A DNA stretch of 64,000 nucleotides, from assembly GCF_004123905.1 (NCBI RefSeq), contig NZ_MZXW01000050.1, positions 186,001 through 250,000 of the forward strand, in the 5' to 3' direction. This DNA comes from Bradyrhizobium betae. GTDB lineage: Bacteria > Pseudomonadota > Alphaproteobacteria > Rhizobiales > Xanthobacteraceae. Positions 41,833 through 50,972 of this stretch are shown here, piece after piece. Under the pieces are notes generated by a model. The model ran no database searches, had not been told where the DNA came from, and worked only from the letters and a program-made list of their open reading frames with translations. Both the position numbers and the translations under genes were made by a program. Numbering within the stretch: the first letter of the stretch is position 1; the number at the start of each line of letters is the position of its first letter.

Positions 41833-43388
41833 CGGAGCAGGGCACAGCGATCGTCGTCAAGCCGGGAGCGGTCAGCCTCGATGATCTCGCGCGCGTGCTG
41901 GAAGGCGCGTCCGTCGTGCTCGATCCCTCGTTCTGGCCGCGCGTCGAGGCGGCCGCGGAGATCGTCGCGAAGGCCGCTCAGGCCGCGGCGCCTGTTTACG
42001 GCATCAACACCGGCTTCGGAAAGCTCGCGTCAAAGCGTATTCCACCCGACCAGACCGCACTGCTCCAGCGCAACCTCATCGTCTCGCATTGCTGCGGCGT
42101 CGGCCCGGCGACGCCCGAGCCGATCGTGCGGCTGATGATGGTGCTGAAGATCGTCTCGCTCGGCCGCGGCGCCTCCGGCGTGCGCCGCGCGGTGATCGAG
42201 CAGTTGCAGGCCATGCTGGCGAGAGGCGTCTATTCGCTGGTGCCGCAGCAGGGCTCGGTCGGCGCTTCCGGTGATCTCGCGCCGCTCGCGCATATGACTG
42301 CGGTGATGATCGGCGAAGGACAGGCGATTGTCGACGGCAAGACCGTGTCCGGCAGCGAGGCGCTCGCCGCCGCCGGTCTCGCGCCGCTGACGCTCGGCCC
42401 CAAGGAAGGGCTTGCGCTGATCAACGGCACGCAGTTCTCCACCGCCTATGCCATCGCCGGCGTGCTGCGTGCATTCCGCCTGGCGCGCGCCGCGCTCGTG
42501 ACAGGTGCGCTCTCGGTCGATGCGGCGATGGCGTCGACGGCGCCGTTCCGTCCCGAAATTCAGGCGCTGCGCGGTCATCCCGGGCAGATCGCTGCGGCCG
42601 CGACCCTGACCGCGCTGCTCGAAGGCAGCGACATCCGCCTGTCGCATCTCGAAGGCGACGAGCGCGTGCAGGATCCCTATTGCCTGCGCTGCCAGCCGCA
42701 GGTCGCAGGCGCGGCGCTCGACCTGATCACGCAGGCCGCGCGCACGCTGATCGTGGAAGCCAATGCGGTCACCGACAATCCGCTGGTGCTGGTCGAGACC
42801 GGCGAGATCGTGTCCGGCGGCAATTTTCACGCCGAACCGGTCGCCTTTGCCGCCGATGCCATCGCGCTAGCATTGTCGGAGATCGGTGCGATCAGCGAGC
42901 GGCGCATCGCGACCCTGGTCGATCCCGCACTCAATTTCGGCCTGCCGCCGTTCCTCACGCCCGATCCCGGCATCAATTCCGGCTTCATGATCGCCGAGGT
43001 GACAGCGGCCGCGCTCTATGCTGAGAACAAGCAGCGTGCGGCTGCCTGCTCGATCGACTCGACGCCGACCAGCGCCAATCAGGAAGACCATGTCTCGATG
43101 GCCGCGCATGCCGCGCGACGACTGTCCGACATGGCCGACAATCTCGCCGCGATCCTCGGCATTGAGCTATTGGTTGCAGCGCAGGGTATCACGTTGCGTG
43201 CCCCGCATGCGACCAGCGCGGCGCTCGTTGCGGTTATCGCTCTACTTCGCGAACAAGTACTAGCGCTCGGCGCCGACCGCTACATGGCCGGCGATCTCGC
43301 CAAGGCCGCCGCGCTGGTCGATGCCGATGCACTGCCAGCCGCGGCCATCGCTACCCTTCCATCCGATCCGTTTCCAAGACTTGACTAA
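41829..43388 (+). CDS. hutH: Histidine ammonia-lyase
   Basis: The 519-aa protein converts L-histidine to urocanate and ammonia. The residues that form the MIO prosthetic group are A146-S147-G148 in QQGSVGASGDLAPLAHM, and the active-site tyrosine is Y57 in VYGINTGFGKL. Length and the C-terminal half (STPTSANQEDHVSMAAHAARR) match the family. The start is GTG at 41829, overlapping the hutI stop by GTGA, so translation is coupled. It is followed 12 bp later by hutU. Confidence 0.95.
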   Translation: MTEQGTAIVVKPGAVSLDDLARVLEGASVVLDPSFWPRVEAAAEIVAKAAQAAAPVYGINTGFGKLASKRIPPDQTALLQRNLIVSHCCGVGPATPEPIVRLMMVLKIVSLGRGASGVRRAVIEQLQAMLARGVYSLVPQQGSVGASGDLAPLAHMTAVMIGEGQAIVDGKTVSGSEALAAAGLAPLTLGPKEGLALINGTQFSTAYAIAGVLRAFRLARAALVTGALSVDAAMASTAPFRPEIQALRGHPGQIAAAATLTALLEGSDIRLSHLEGDERVQDPYCLRCQPQVAGAALDLITQAARTLIVEANAVTDNPLVLVETGEIVSGGNFHAEPVAFAADAIALALSEIGAISERRIATLVDPALNFGLPPFLTPDPGINSGFMIAEVTAAALYAENKQRAAACSIDSTPTSANQEDHVSMAAHAARRLSDMADNLAAILGIELLVAAQGITLRAPHATSAALVAVIALLREQVLALGADRYMAGDLAKAAALVDADALPAAAIATLPSDPFPRLD

Positions 43389-43400
43389 GGGGTGTTCCGC

Positions 43401-45071
43401 ATGAACCGCCGACTGGATAACGACCGTACCATTCGCGCCCCCCGCGGCAGCGAGATCAGCGCCAAGAGCTGGCTGACGGAAGCGCCCTTGCGCATGCTGA
43501 TGAACAATCTCGATCCTGATGTCGCGGAGCGCCCGAGCGAACTCGTCGTCTATGGCGGCATCGGCCGCGCCGCGCGCGATTGGGAGAGCTTTGACCGGAT
43601 CACCAACGCCCTGCGCAAGCTCGAGAACGACCAGACGCTGCTGGTCCAGTCCGGCAAACCAGTCGGCGTCTTCCGAACCCATGCCGACGCGCCGCGCGTG
43701 CTGATCGCAAACTCCAACATCGTTCCGCATTGGGCCACGCTCGATCATTTCAACGAGCTCGATCGCCTGGGCCTGATGATGTACGGCCAGATGACTGCGG
43801 GCTCCTGGATCTATATCGGCAGCCAAGGCATCGTGCAGGGCACTTACGAGACCTTCGTCGAGGTCGGACGTCGCCATTATGGCGGCAGCCTCGCCGGTAA
43901 ATGGATTCTCACCGCCGGTCTCGGTGGCATGGGCGGGGCGCAGCCGCTGGCCGCAACGATGGCCGGCGCGTCGATGCTCGCGGTCGAATGCCAGCCGAGC
44001 CGCATCGAGATGCGGCTGCGCACCGGCTATCTCGACCGCCAGGCCGCGACGCTCGACGAAGCGCTGGCGACCATGACGGAGGCCGCGAAGACCAAGAAGG
44101 CGGTCTCGGTCGGCCTGCTCGGCAATGCCGCCGAGATCTTTCCGGAGCTGGTGCGCCGCGGCGTCAAGCCCGACATCGTCACCGATCAGACCAGCGCGCA
44201 TGACCCGATCAACGGCTATCTGCCGAAGGGCTGGACGCTCGCCGATTGGGAAGCCAAGCGCGCCTCCGATCCGAAGGCGGTCGAGCGCGCCTCGAAGACG
44301 TCCATGGTCGAGCATGTCCAGGCGATGCTCGATTTCCATGCGCAGGGCATTCCGACGCTCGATTACGGCAACAACATCCGCCAGATGGCGCAGGACATGG
44401 GCCTGAAGAACGCCTTCGATTTCCCCGGCTTCGTGCCAGCCTATATCCGCCCGCTGTTCTGCCGCGGCGTTGGCCCGTTCCGCTGGGCCGCGCTCTCGGG
44501 CGATCCTGAAGATATCTTCAAGACCGACGCCAAGGTGAAAGAGCTGATGCCCGACGACAAGCATCTGCACAATTGGCTCGACATGGCGAAGGAGCGCATC
44601 AAGTTCCAGGGCCTGCCGGCGCGGATCTGCTGGGTTGGCCTCGGCGATCGCCATCGGCTCGGTCTTGCCTTCAACGAGATGGTCGCGCGCGGCGAGCTGA
44701 AAGCGCCGATCGTGATCGGTCGCGATCACCTCGACAGCGGTTCGGTGGCAAGCCCCAACCGCGAGACCGAGGCGATGAAGGATGGATCGGACGCCGTGTC
44801 CGACTGGCCCCTGCTCAACGCGCTGCTCAACTGCGCCAGCGGCGCGACGTGGGTCTCGTTGCATCATGGCGGCGGTGTTGGCATCGGCTATTCGCAGCAC
44901 GCTGGCATGGTGATCGTGGCCGATGGCACGCCGGAGGCCGCAAAGCGCATCGAGCGCGTGCTCTGGAACGATCCCGCCAGCGGCGTCATGCGCCACGCCG
45001 ATGCAGGCTACGAGACCGCGATCGACTGCGCCCGTGACAAGGGGCTCGATCTGCCGAGCCTGGCGAAGTAG
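43401..45071 (+). CDS. hutU: Urocanate hydratase
   Basis: The 556-aa protein matches urocanase end to end. It hydrates urocanate to imidazolonepropionate with tightly bound NAD+. Family blocks include YGQMTAGSWIYIGSQGIVQGTYETF, LTAGLGGMGGAQPLAATMAGA (dinucleotide loop), FCRGVGPFRWAALSGDPEDI and SLHHGGGVGIGYSQHAGMV. AAGGGG lies at good spacing before the ATG at 43401. Last gene of hutI-hutH-hutU; its stop adjoins that of the converging TetR gene with no gap. Confidence 0.95.
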   Translation: MNRRLDNDRTIRAPRGSEISAKSWLTEAPLRMLMNNLDPDVAERPSELVVYGGIGRAARDWESFDRITNALRKLENDQTLLVQSGKPVGVFRTHADAPRVLIANSNIVPHWATLDHFNELDRLGLMMYGQMTAGSWIYIGSQGIVQGTYETFVEVGRRHYGGSLAGKWILTAGLGGMGGAQPLAATMAGASMLAVECQPSRIEMRLRTGYLDRQAATLDEALATMTEAAKTKKAVSVGLLGNAAEIFPELVRRGVKPDIVTDQTSAHDPINGYLPKGWTLADWEAKRASDPKAVERASKTSMVEHVQAMLDFHAQGIPTLDYGNNIRQMAQDMGLKNAFDFPGFVPAYIRPLFCRGVGPFRWAALSGDPEDIFKTDAKVKELMPDDKHLHNWLDMAKERIKFQGLPARICWVGLGDRHRLGLAFNEMVARGELKAPIVIGRDHLDSGSVASPNRETEAMKDGSDAVSDWPLLNALLNCASGATWVSLHHGGGVGIGYSQHAGMVIVADGTPEAAKRIERVLWNDPASGVMRHADAGYETAIDCARDKGLDLPSLAK

Positions 45072-45776
45072 TTAGTTGCTCACCAGCTTGGGCATCGTCA
45101 TCTTCGCGCCGTCCATGAAAGTCTGGACGGCGTCGCGGACGATGGCGTCGAGATCAGGCGGGATCGGCGTCTCGTAGATGAATTTGCGGATGGCGAGATA
45201 AAAGATGCGGCCGTGCAGGCCCCAGAACAACTCGGTCTCGCGTTCGCTCAATGGGCGGGCCTTCGCGTCGGGCAGCTTCAGATCACGGCGCAACTCGGCC
45301 GCTGCCGGCTCGATGATCTCGCGCCTGACGATGTCGAGATAGCGGCCCGTGATGCCGAACGACTTCATGCCGGAGAAGACGAATATCCGCACCCAATTAT
45401 ACTCGAACACGCGCTCGACATAGTCGAGATAGAAGCGCGTCAGCCGCGCCTCCAGCGGCAGTGAGCGGTCGCGGATCATCGGGCCCCAATCGGGTGACCA
45501 GCGGCTGAGATAGACTTCCTGATACACCCGCTCGATCAGCGCTTCCTTGCTTGGGAAGTGGCGATAGATCGCCGAATGCGTGATGCCCATACGTTTTGCC
45601 AGTTCGCGGGTCTGGCCCTCGAAGCCACGCTCGGCGAAGAAGCGGATCGCCTCGCCCACGATCGCGCGCTCGCGATCGGCCGCGCGCATGTTGCGGCGCT
45701 TTGGCGCGGACTTAATGCCTGTCTCGATCCGCCCTCGAACCGATCGCTTCGCCGTCTTCTGCGTCTTTTTCGCCAT
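45072..45776 (-). CDS. TetR-family transcriptional regulator
   Basis: The 234-aa protein has a basic N-terminal extension, then the TetR helix-turn-helix (AIVGEAIRFFAERGFEGQTRELAKRMGITHSAIYRHFPSKEALIERVYQEVY) and an all-helical ligand domain. The ATG at 45774-45776 is chosen. An upstream ATG at 45822-45824 would place the start right beside the operator-like site at 45828-45841 and add a segment without homology. It diverges from the molybdenum-hydroxylase genes, and two matching palindromes fill the gap. It most likely represses those genes and itself. The inducer is unknown. Confidence 0.85.
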   Translation of the reverse strand: MAKKTQKTAKRSVRGRIETGIKSAPKRRNMRAADRERAIVGEAIRFFAERGFEGQTRELAKRMGITHSAIYRHFPSKEALIERVYQEVYLSRWSPDWGPMIRDRSLPLEARLTRFYLDYVERVFEYNWVRIFVFSGMKSFGITGRYLDIVRREIIEPAAAELRRDLKLPDAKARPLSERETELFWGLHGRIFYLAIRKFIYETPIPPDLDAIVRDAVQTFMDGAKMTMPKLVSN

Positions 45777-45827
45777 TTTGCCGTGAATCGCGATCCCTTT
45801 TGCCTTCTTAGCCCAAAGGAGCATTTG

Positions 45828-45841
45828 TGACCAAATGGTCA
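45828..45841. promoter_or_regulatory. Palindromic site 1, likely TetR-family operator
   Basis: TGACCA-AA-TGGTCA has exact 6-bp half-sites separated by two bases. Site 2 at 45878-45898 has the same core with small changes. Both lie between the TetR gene and the divergent FAD-subunit gene, 54 bp apart centre to centre. Confidence 0.7.
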
Positions 45842-45877
45842 TTTCCTGTTGACCGTCCGCAGATGGCGTGTCAGGGT

Positions 45878-45898
45878 TTTGAGACCAGATGGTTACAA
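45878..45898. promoter_or_regulatory. Palindromic site 2, likely TetR-family operator
   Basis: The core reads TTTGAGACCA-GA-TGGTTACAA; it matches site 1 in 14 of the first 17 positions. It lies upstream of the molybdenum-hydroxylase operon on the plus strand. Confidence 0.65.
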
Positions 45899-45944
45899 AT
45901 CTGGCATCCCGGCTGATGAGCCGATGGATATCGAGGAAACGGCG

Positions 45945-46805
45945 GTGAAGGCGAGGGCTTTCAGCTATTTTCGTGCTGCGACGATCGACCAGGCGCTGGA
46001 TGCCCATGCGCGCGCTGGCGATGACGCACGCTTCATCGCCGGGGGCCAGAGCCTGGTGCCGGCATTGTCGCTGCGGCTGCAGGCGCCGCGGCTCTTGATC
46101 GACATCACCCATATTGACGAGATGCGCGGCATCAGGCGCGAAGGTGGTTATTTGCGCATCGGTGCGCTGACGCGGCATTGCGAGATGCTGAGCGAGCCGC
46201 TGATCGCCGAGTTTGCGCCGCTGCTGCATGCGGCCGCGCCCTTCGTTGCCCATCGCGCGATCCGCAATCGCGGCACGTTCGGCGGCAGCGTCGCGCTCGC
46301 CGACCCGGCTTCCGAATTTCCGGCGATGACGCTGGCCCTTGATGCCGAGATCGAGATCGCGGGTGCCACGGGCACCCGGCGGGTGAAAGCCGACGACTTC
46401 TTCCTCGATTTGTTCGAGACCGCCTTGCAGCCGGGTGAGTTGATCACCGCGATCTACATCCCGCTGTTCAAGGCCGACCAGCGCTTTGCCTTCGACGAAT
46501 TGGCGCGGCGGCGCGGAGATTATGCCCTGGTCGGCTGCGGCATGCTCGCCACCTTCGCCGGCGAGCGCATTGACGACATCCGCATTTCCTTCTTCTCGGT
46601 CAGCAACACGCCGACGCGGGTGAGGGGAGCTGAGGCAACCCTGATCGGCTCGAGCCTGGATGCGGAACGTATCGCCGCCGCGCAAGCTGCGCTTGAAGGC
46701 GATCTCGCGCCGCCCGACAGCGACGAGGTGTCGCCGGCGATGCGGCTGCATCTCGCCCGCGTGCTGCTCGGCCGCGTGCTCGGACGTCTGGGTGAGGGCG
46801 CATGA
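45945..46805 (+). CDS. Molybdenum hydroxylase FAD-binding medium subunit (CoxM-like)
   Basis: The 286-aa protein has the FAD-domain blocks AGGQSLVPALSLRL and IRNRGTFGGSVALADPASEFPAM found in xanthine-dehydrogenase-family medium subunits. It passes electrons from the 2Fe-2S subunit to its acceptor. I prefer the GTG at 45945: GAGG stands 8 bases ahead and VKARAFSYFRAATIDQAL is the usual family start. An ATG at 45924 is the alternative. Its stop overlaps the start of the 2Fe-2S subunit (ATGA at 46802-46805). Confidence 0.88.
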   Translation: MKARAFSYFRAATIDQALDAHARAGDDARFIAGGQSLVPALSLRLQAPRLLIDITHIDEMRGIRREGGYLRIGALTRHCEMLSEPLIAEFAPLLHAAAPFVAHRAIRNRGTFGGSVALADPASEFPAMTLALDAEIEIAGATGTRRVKADDFFLDLFETALQPGELITAIYIPLFKADQRFAFDELARRRGDYALVGCGMLATFAGERIDDIRISFFSVSNTPTRVRGAEATLIGSSLDAERIAAAQAALEGDLAPPDSDEVSPAMRLHLARVLLGRVLGRLGEGA

Positions 46806-47326
46806 GCGGCTTTGATGAAACCCTGCTGGACGACGCAGACGAGACCGTGCGGGTTCGCTTCATCGTCAACGGCCGCAAGGTTGCCTGCGAGGTCGCGCCG
46901 CGTGAGACGCTGGTCGATTGCCTGCGCAATACGCTTGAGCTGACCGGCACGCATGCCGGCTGCGAGATGGGGGCCTGCGGCGCCTGCCTCGTGCAGCTCG
47001 ACGGCCGCGCGGTGCATTCCTGCCTGATGTTTGCGGTGCAGGCGGATGGAGCGGCCATCAACACCATCGAGGGCCTCACCGAGAGCGGCGTGATCGCCGA
47101 TCTCCAGGCCGAATTTCATCGTCGCAATGCGCTGCAATGCGGCTTCTGCACGCCGGGCATGCTGGTCAACGCGCACGAGTTGCTCTTGCAGGTGGCGCAG
47201 CCGAGCCGCGAGGAGATCCGCGACGCGCTGTCGGGCAATTACTGCCGTTGCACCGGATATGAGGCGATCGTCGATGCGATCGACGCGGTGGCCAAAGCGC
47301 GCAGCGAAGGCGGAGGCGCGACATGA
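46802..47326 (+). CDS. Molybdenum hydroxylase 2Fe-2S small subunit (CoxS-like)
   Basis: The 174-aa protein has two cluster sites: plant-ferredoxin-like C54, C59, C62 and C74 (GCEMGACGAC...SC) and the family-specific C113, C116, C148 and C150 (CGFCTPGM...CRCTGY). All eight ligands are present. It carries electrons from the Mo site to FAD. It overlaps the genes on either side by 4 bp, so the three subunits are made together. Confidence 0.93.
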   Translation: MSGFDETLLDDADETVRVRFIVNGRKVACEVAPRETLVDCLRNTLELTGTHAGCEMGACGACLVQLDGRAVHSCLMFAVQADGAAINTIEGLTESGVIADLQAEFHRRNALQCGFCTPGMLVNAHELLLQVAQPSREEIRDALSGNYCRCTGYEAIVDAIDAVAKARSEGGGAT

Positions 47327-49698
47327 GCGCGCCGCTGACCTCGCTCGACCGCCCGAACTCCTATATCGGCCGCTCCGTGCCACGCCCGAACGCAAAACGG
47401 CTGCTGGCCGGGCGTGGGCGATATATCAGCGACCTCAGGCTGCCGCGCATGCTCTATGCTGCGTTCCTGCGCAGTCCACATGCGCATGCCAAAATCGTCT
47501 CGATCAATACCGATGAGGCGCGCGCGCTCGAAGGCGTGCACCTCGTCGCGATCGGCGCTGACCTCGCAAAGATCTGCGCGCCATGGACCGGCACGCTCGA
47601 CCATTTCAAAGGCATGACGTCTGCGCCGCAATTGCCGCTGCCGCTGGATCGCGTGGTCTGGGCCGGGCAGGCGGTGGTCGCCGTCGTCGCCGAGAGTAGG
47701 GCGATTGCGGAAGACGCGCTGGAGCTGATCGAGGTCGACTACGAGGACCTTCTCGCCGTTGTCGACATCGACAGTGCGCGCGACGCTGGCGGACCGGTGA
47801 TCAACCCCGGCAGTGCTAACAACACCTGCTTTCGCGCCCAGCTCGACAACGGCACCGTTGACGACGCCTTTGCGCATGCGGCGCACGTGGTGGAAGAAGA
47901 ATTCTCCTTCGGCCGCCACACCGCGGTGACACTGGAGCCGCGCGCCATCGTCGCGGACTATGATCCCGCCGCCGGCGCGCTCACGGTGCATCATGCCACA
48001 CAGACGCCGTACCAATTCCAGGACCTTTATTCCCGCCACTATGGCATCCCCGAGGCCCGCGTTCGCGTGATCGCGACGGACATCGGCGGCTCCTTCGGGA
48101 TGAAGCTGCATGTCTATCACGAGGATATGGCGGTGGTCGGTCTCTCGATCCTGCTCGGCCGTCCCGTCAAATACGTCGCCGACCGCATCGAGTCTTTTGT
48201 CTCCGACATCCACGCCCGCGACCACCGGGTCCGCGCCCGCATGGCGCTGGACGCCAAGGGCGAGATTTTGGCGATGGATGTGCTGGACCTGACCGCGATC
48301 GGCGCGTTCTCGACCTATCCGCGCACCAGCGTGGTCGAAGGCAATCAGGTGATCCGCCTGATGGGCGCGCCTTATCGCTTCAAGAACTATCGCGCCTCGC
48401 TGGAGGTGATTTTTCAGAACAAGGTGCAGACCAGCCAGTATCGCGCCGTCGGTCATCCCATCGCCTGCGCCGTCACCGAACGGCTGGTCGACATGGCCGC
48501 AGCCAAGGTCGGGCTCGATCCCTTCGCCATCCGCGCGCAGAACTTCATCGCGGACGATGCCTACCCGCAGACCTCGCCGACCGGCTACCGCTTCGAGGCG
48601 CTGTCGCATCAGGCCTCCCTGAAGCGCCTGCATGAGTTGATGAACTATGACGGCTTGCGCGCCGAGCAGGCGGACTTGCGCAAGCGCGGCGTCTATCGCG
48701 GCATCGGCATTGCGGCGTTCGTCGAGATCACCAATCCGAGCCCGGCCTTCTATGGTGTCGGCGGCGCGCGCATCTCCTCGCAGGACGGCGCGATCCTCAG
48801 CCTGACGCCGTCGGGCGAAGTCCGCTGCCTGATCTCGGTCACCGAGCAGGGGCAGGGCACCGAGGCGATCATCAACCAGATCGTGGCCGATCAGCTCGGC
48901 CTCGGGCAGGAGCACGTCAAGGTCATCACTGGAGATACCGAGGTGACACCGCATGGCGGCGCGACCTGGGCCTGCCGCGGCGCCGGCATCGGCGGCGAGA
49001 CTGCGCTCCAGGCGACCCGTCTGCTCAAGCGCAACATTCTGGAGATCGCTGCTCTCATCCTTCAGGAGCAGCCATCGGCGCTCGATATTATTGATGGCGA
49101 GCTCGTCGACGCTGGCACGCGGAACCAGCGGATGCCGATCTCCGAGATCGCACGCATCGCCTATTTCCGTTCCGACACGCTGCCGCCGGGCACCCAGGCG
49201 CAGCTCACCGTCAGCCATCACTTTGCGCCGCAGGGCTATCCTTTTGCCTTCACCAACGGCATCCAGGGCTGCTCGCTGGAGGTCGATGTCGAGACCGGCT
49301 TCATCAAGATGTTGAAGCACTTCATCGTCGAGGATTGCGGCAGGGTCATCAATCCGATGCTGGTGGACGAGCAGCTCCGTGGCGGCATCGTGCAGGGGCT
49401 TGGCGCGGCGCTGTTCGAGGAATGCCGCTACAGCGAGACCGGCCAGCTGGTGAACGGCTCGCTCGCCGACTATCTCGTGCCGATGCCGACGGAGATGCCC
49501 GACATCGTCATCGCCCATGTCGAGACGCCGACCGCCGACACCGTGCTCGGCGCCAAGGGGGTTGGCGAGGCCGGCACGGCGGCCGCCTCGGCCTGTGTGC
49601 TCAATGCCGTCAATGATGCAATTGCGCCGTTCGATGCGACGATCAATTCGATCCCGATCACGCCCGTAAAAGTCCTGAAAGCCCTGAAGCGTTTCTAG
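47323..49698 (+). CDS. Molybdenum hydroxylase catalytic large subunit (CoxL/XdhB-like)
   Basis: The 791-aa protein is the molybdopterin-cytosine-dinucleotide-type large subunit. The start IGRSVPRPNAKRLLAGRGRYISDLRLPRMLYAAFLRSPHAHAKI, the cofactor block DIGGSFGMK and the C-terminal GVGEAGTAAA with the expected catalytic Glu are present. The active-site loop reads TSQYRAVGHP rather than the AYRCSFR of true CO dehydrogenase, so CO is not the substrate. An N-heterocycle, aldehyde or aromatic compound is more likely. The Liv-type importer just downstream may supply it. Confidence 0.9.
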   Translation: MSAPLTSLDRPNSYIGRSVPRPNAKRLLAGRGRYISDLRLPRMLYAAFLRSPHAHAKIVSINTDEARALEGVHLVAIGADLAKICAPWTGTLDHFKGMTSAPQLPLPLDRVVWAGQAVVAVVAESRAIAEDALELIEVDYEDLLAVVDIDSARDAGGPVINPGSANNTCFRAQLDNGTVDDAFAHAAHVVEEEFSFGRHTAVTLEPRAIVADYDPAAGALTVHHATQTPYQFQDLYSRHYGIPEARVRVIATDIGGSFGMKLHVYHEDMAVVGLSILLGRPVKYVADRIESFVSDIHARDHRVRARMALDAKGEILAMDVLDLTAIGAFSTYPRTSVVEGNQVIRLMGAPYRFKNYRASLEVIFQNKVQTSQYRAVGHPIACAVTERLVDMAAAKVGLDPFAIRAQNFIADDAYPQTSPTGYRFEALSHQASLKRLHELMNYDGLRAEQADLRKRGVYRGIGIAAFVEITNPSPAFYGVGGARISSQDGAILSLTPSGEVRCLISVTEQGQGTEAIINQIVADQLGLGQEHVKVITGDTEVTPHGGATWACRGAGIGGETALQATRLLKRNILEIAALILQEQPSALDIIDGELVDAGTRNQRMPISEIARIAYFRSDTLPPGTQAQLTVSHHFAPQGYPFAFTNGIQGCSLEVDVETGFIKMLKHFIVEDCGRVINPMLVDEQLRGGIVQGLGAALFEECRYSETGQLVNGSLADYLVPMPTEMPDIVIAHVETPTADTVLGAKGVGEAGTAAASACVLNAVNDAIAPFDATINSIPITPVKVLKALKRF

Positions 49699-49720
49699 AA
49701 AAAAACAGTTGGAGGAAATC

Positions 49721-50962
49721 ATGCCCAAATCCGGTTCGACCCCGAAAATAACTCGCCGCACCGCGCTCGCTGGCCTGGCCGCAAGCGCGGCCCTGCTCGC
49801 CATGCCCCGGCTCGGCCGCGCCGCGGAAGAGACGATCCGTATCGGTTTCCCGACGCCGCTCACCGGTCCCTTCGCGGCCGAGGCGCGCGACCAGGTCAAA
49901 TGCGCCGAGCTCGCTGTAAAATTGGTCAACGACAAGGGCGGCATCGGCGGCCGCAAGGTCGAGCTGCTGGTGCGCGACGACAAGCTCAATGCCGGCGAGG
50001 CCGCGACCCGCACGCTCGAGTTGATCGAGAAGGACAAGGTTCACGCCGTCGTCGGCGCGCTCTCCAGCGCTGTGCAGCTCGCGGTCAATGAGGTGACCCG
50101 CGCCCGCGGCGTGATCTACGTCTCGATCAGCCAGTCCGACACCATCAACGAAGCCAAGGATTTCAGCAAATACACTTTTCATGAGGCGCTGAACCCGCAT
50201 ATGACGACCGCTGCCGTGGCGCGGCAGACCCTGAAGAAGGGCATGAAGGTCGCGCACCTTGTGGCGGACTATGCCTATGGCCATGAAATGCTGCGCGGCT
50301 TCAAGCGCGCGCAGACGGCGATCGGCGCGGACAATGTCGGCGAGATCCTGCATCCGTTCGGCGCGGCCGATTATTCCACCTTCATGCCGCGCCTGATGTC
50401 GATGCGGCCTGACGTGCTTTGCATCTCCAATTTCGGCCGCGACCAGGCCAACGCGATCAAGCAGGCCGTGGATTTCGGCGTCAAGCAGCAGATGAAGATC
50501 GTGGTGCCCGTCATCCTGCACAACCAGCGGCTCGCGGTCGGTCCTGACGTGTTCGAGGGCGTGGTCGGCGGCGCCAATTACTATTGGGGCCTGGAGACGC
50601 AGAGCAAGTCGGCGGCCGCCTTCAACGCGGCGTTCAAGGCCGCCAATGGTGGCGCGATTCCGACCGATTACGGTGCCTATGGCTATTCCGGCGTCGGCTC
50701 CTTGCTTGCAGCCATGCAGACCGCCGGTGGCACCGACACCGACAAGGTCGTCGATGCCCTTGAGAAGCTGCAATACGATTTGACCAAGGGCCCGCAGCAC
50801 TATCGCAAATGCGATCATCAATCGGTGCAGTCGGTGCTGGTGCTGGAGTCCAAGAAGAAGTCCGCCATGGCCAACGACAACGACCTGTTTGCGATCCTGG
50901 CCAACGATTCGGGCTCCGACGACATGCTGCGCAGCTGCAGCGAGCTCGGCCACGCGACGTAA
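49721..50962 (+). CDS. Liv-type ABC transporter substrate-binding protein
   Basis: The 413-aa protein has a twin-arginine signal (TRRTALAGLAASAALLAMPRLGRA, arginines 12-13) and then the Liv/periplasmic-binding fold: IRIGFPTPLTGPFAAEARDQVKCAELAVKLVNDKGGIGGRKVELLVRDDK. GGAGGAAATC precedes the ATG. The Liv class includes binders of amino acids, amides, aromatic acids and urea. Its place behind the molybdenum-hydroxylase genes suggests it captures that enzyme's substrate; this is inference. Confidence 0.88.
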   Translation: MPKSGSTPKITRRTALAGLAASAALLAMPRLGRAAEETIRIGFPTPLTGPFAAEARDQVKCAELAVKLVNDKGGIGGRKVELLVRDDKLNAGEAATRTLELIEKDKVHAVVGALSSAVQLAVNEVTRARGVIYVSISQSDTINEAKDFSKYTFHEALNPHMTTAAVARQTLKKGMKVAHLVADYAYGHEMLRGFKRAQTAIGADNVGEILHPFGAADYSTFMPRLMSMRPDVLCISNFGRDQANAIKQAVDFGVKQQMKIVVPVILHNQRLAVGPDVFEGVVGGANYYWGLETQSKSAAAFNAAFKAANGGAIPTDYGAYGYSGVGSLLAAMQTAGGTDTDKVVDALEKLQYDLTKGPQHYRKCDHQSVQSVLVLESKKKSAMANDNDLFAILANDSGSDDMLRSCSELGHAT

Positions 50963-50972
50963 GCCTCAACCG

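Noticed and set aside
45072..46751. 559-codon minus-strand frame through TetR and the FAD-subunit gene
   Set aside because: Only the C-terminal 234 residues match TetR; the remainder runs antisense to the medium subunit.
47323..49698. Carbon monoxide dehydrogenase large subunit
   Set aside because: The characteristic AYRCSFR active-site loop is replaced by TSQYRAVGHP, so the CO-oxidising form is not supported.
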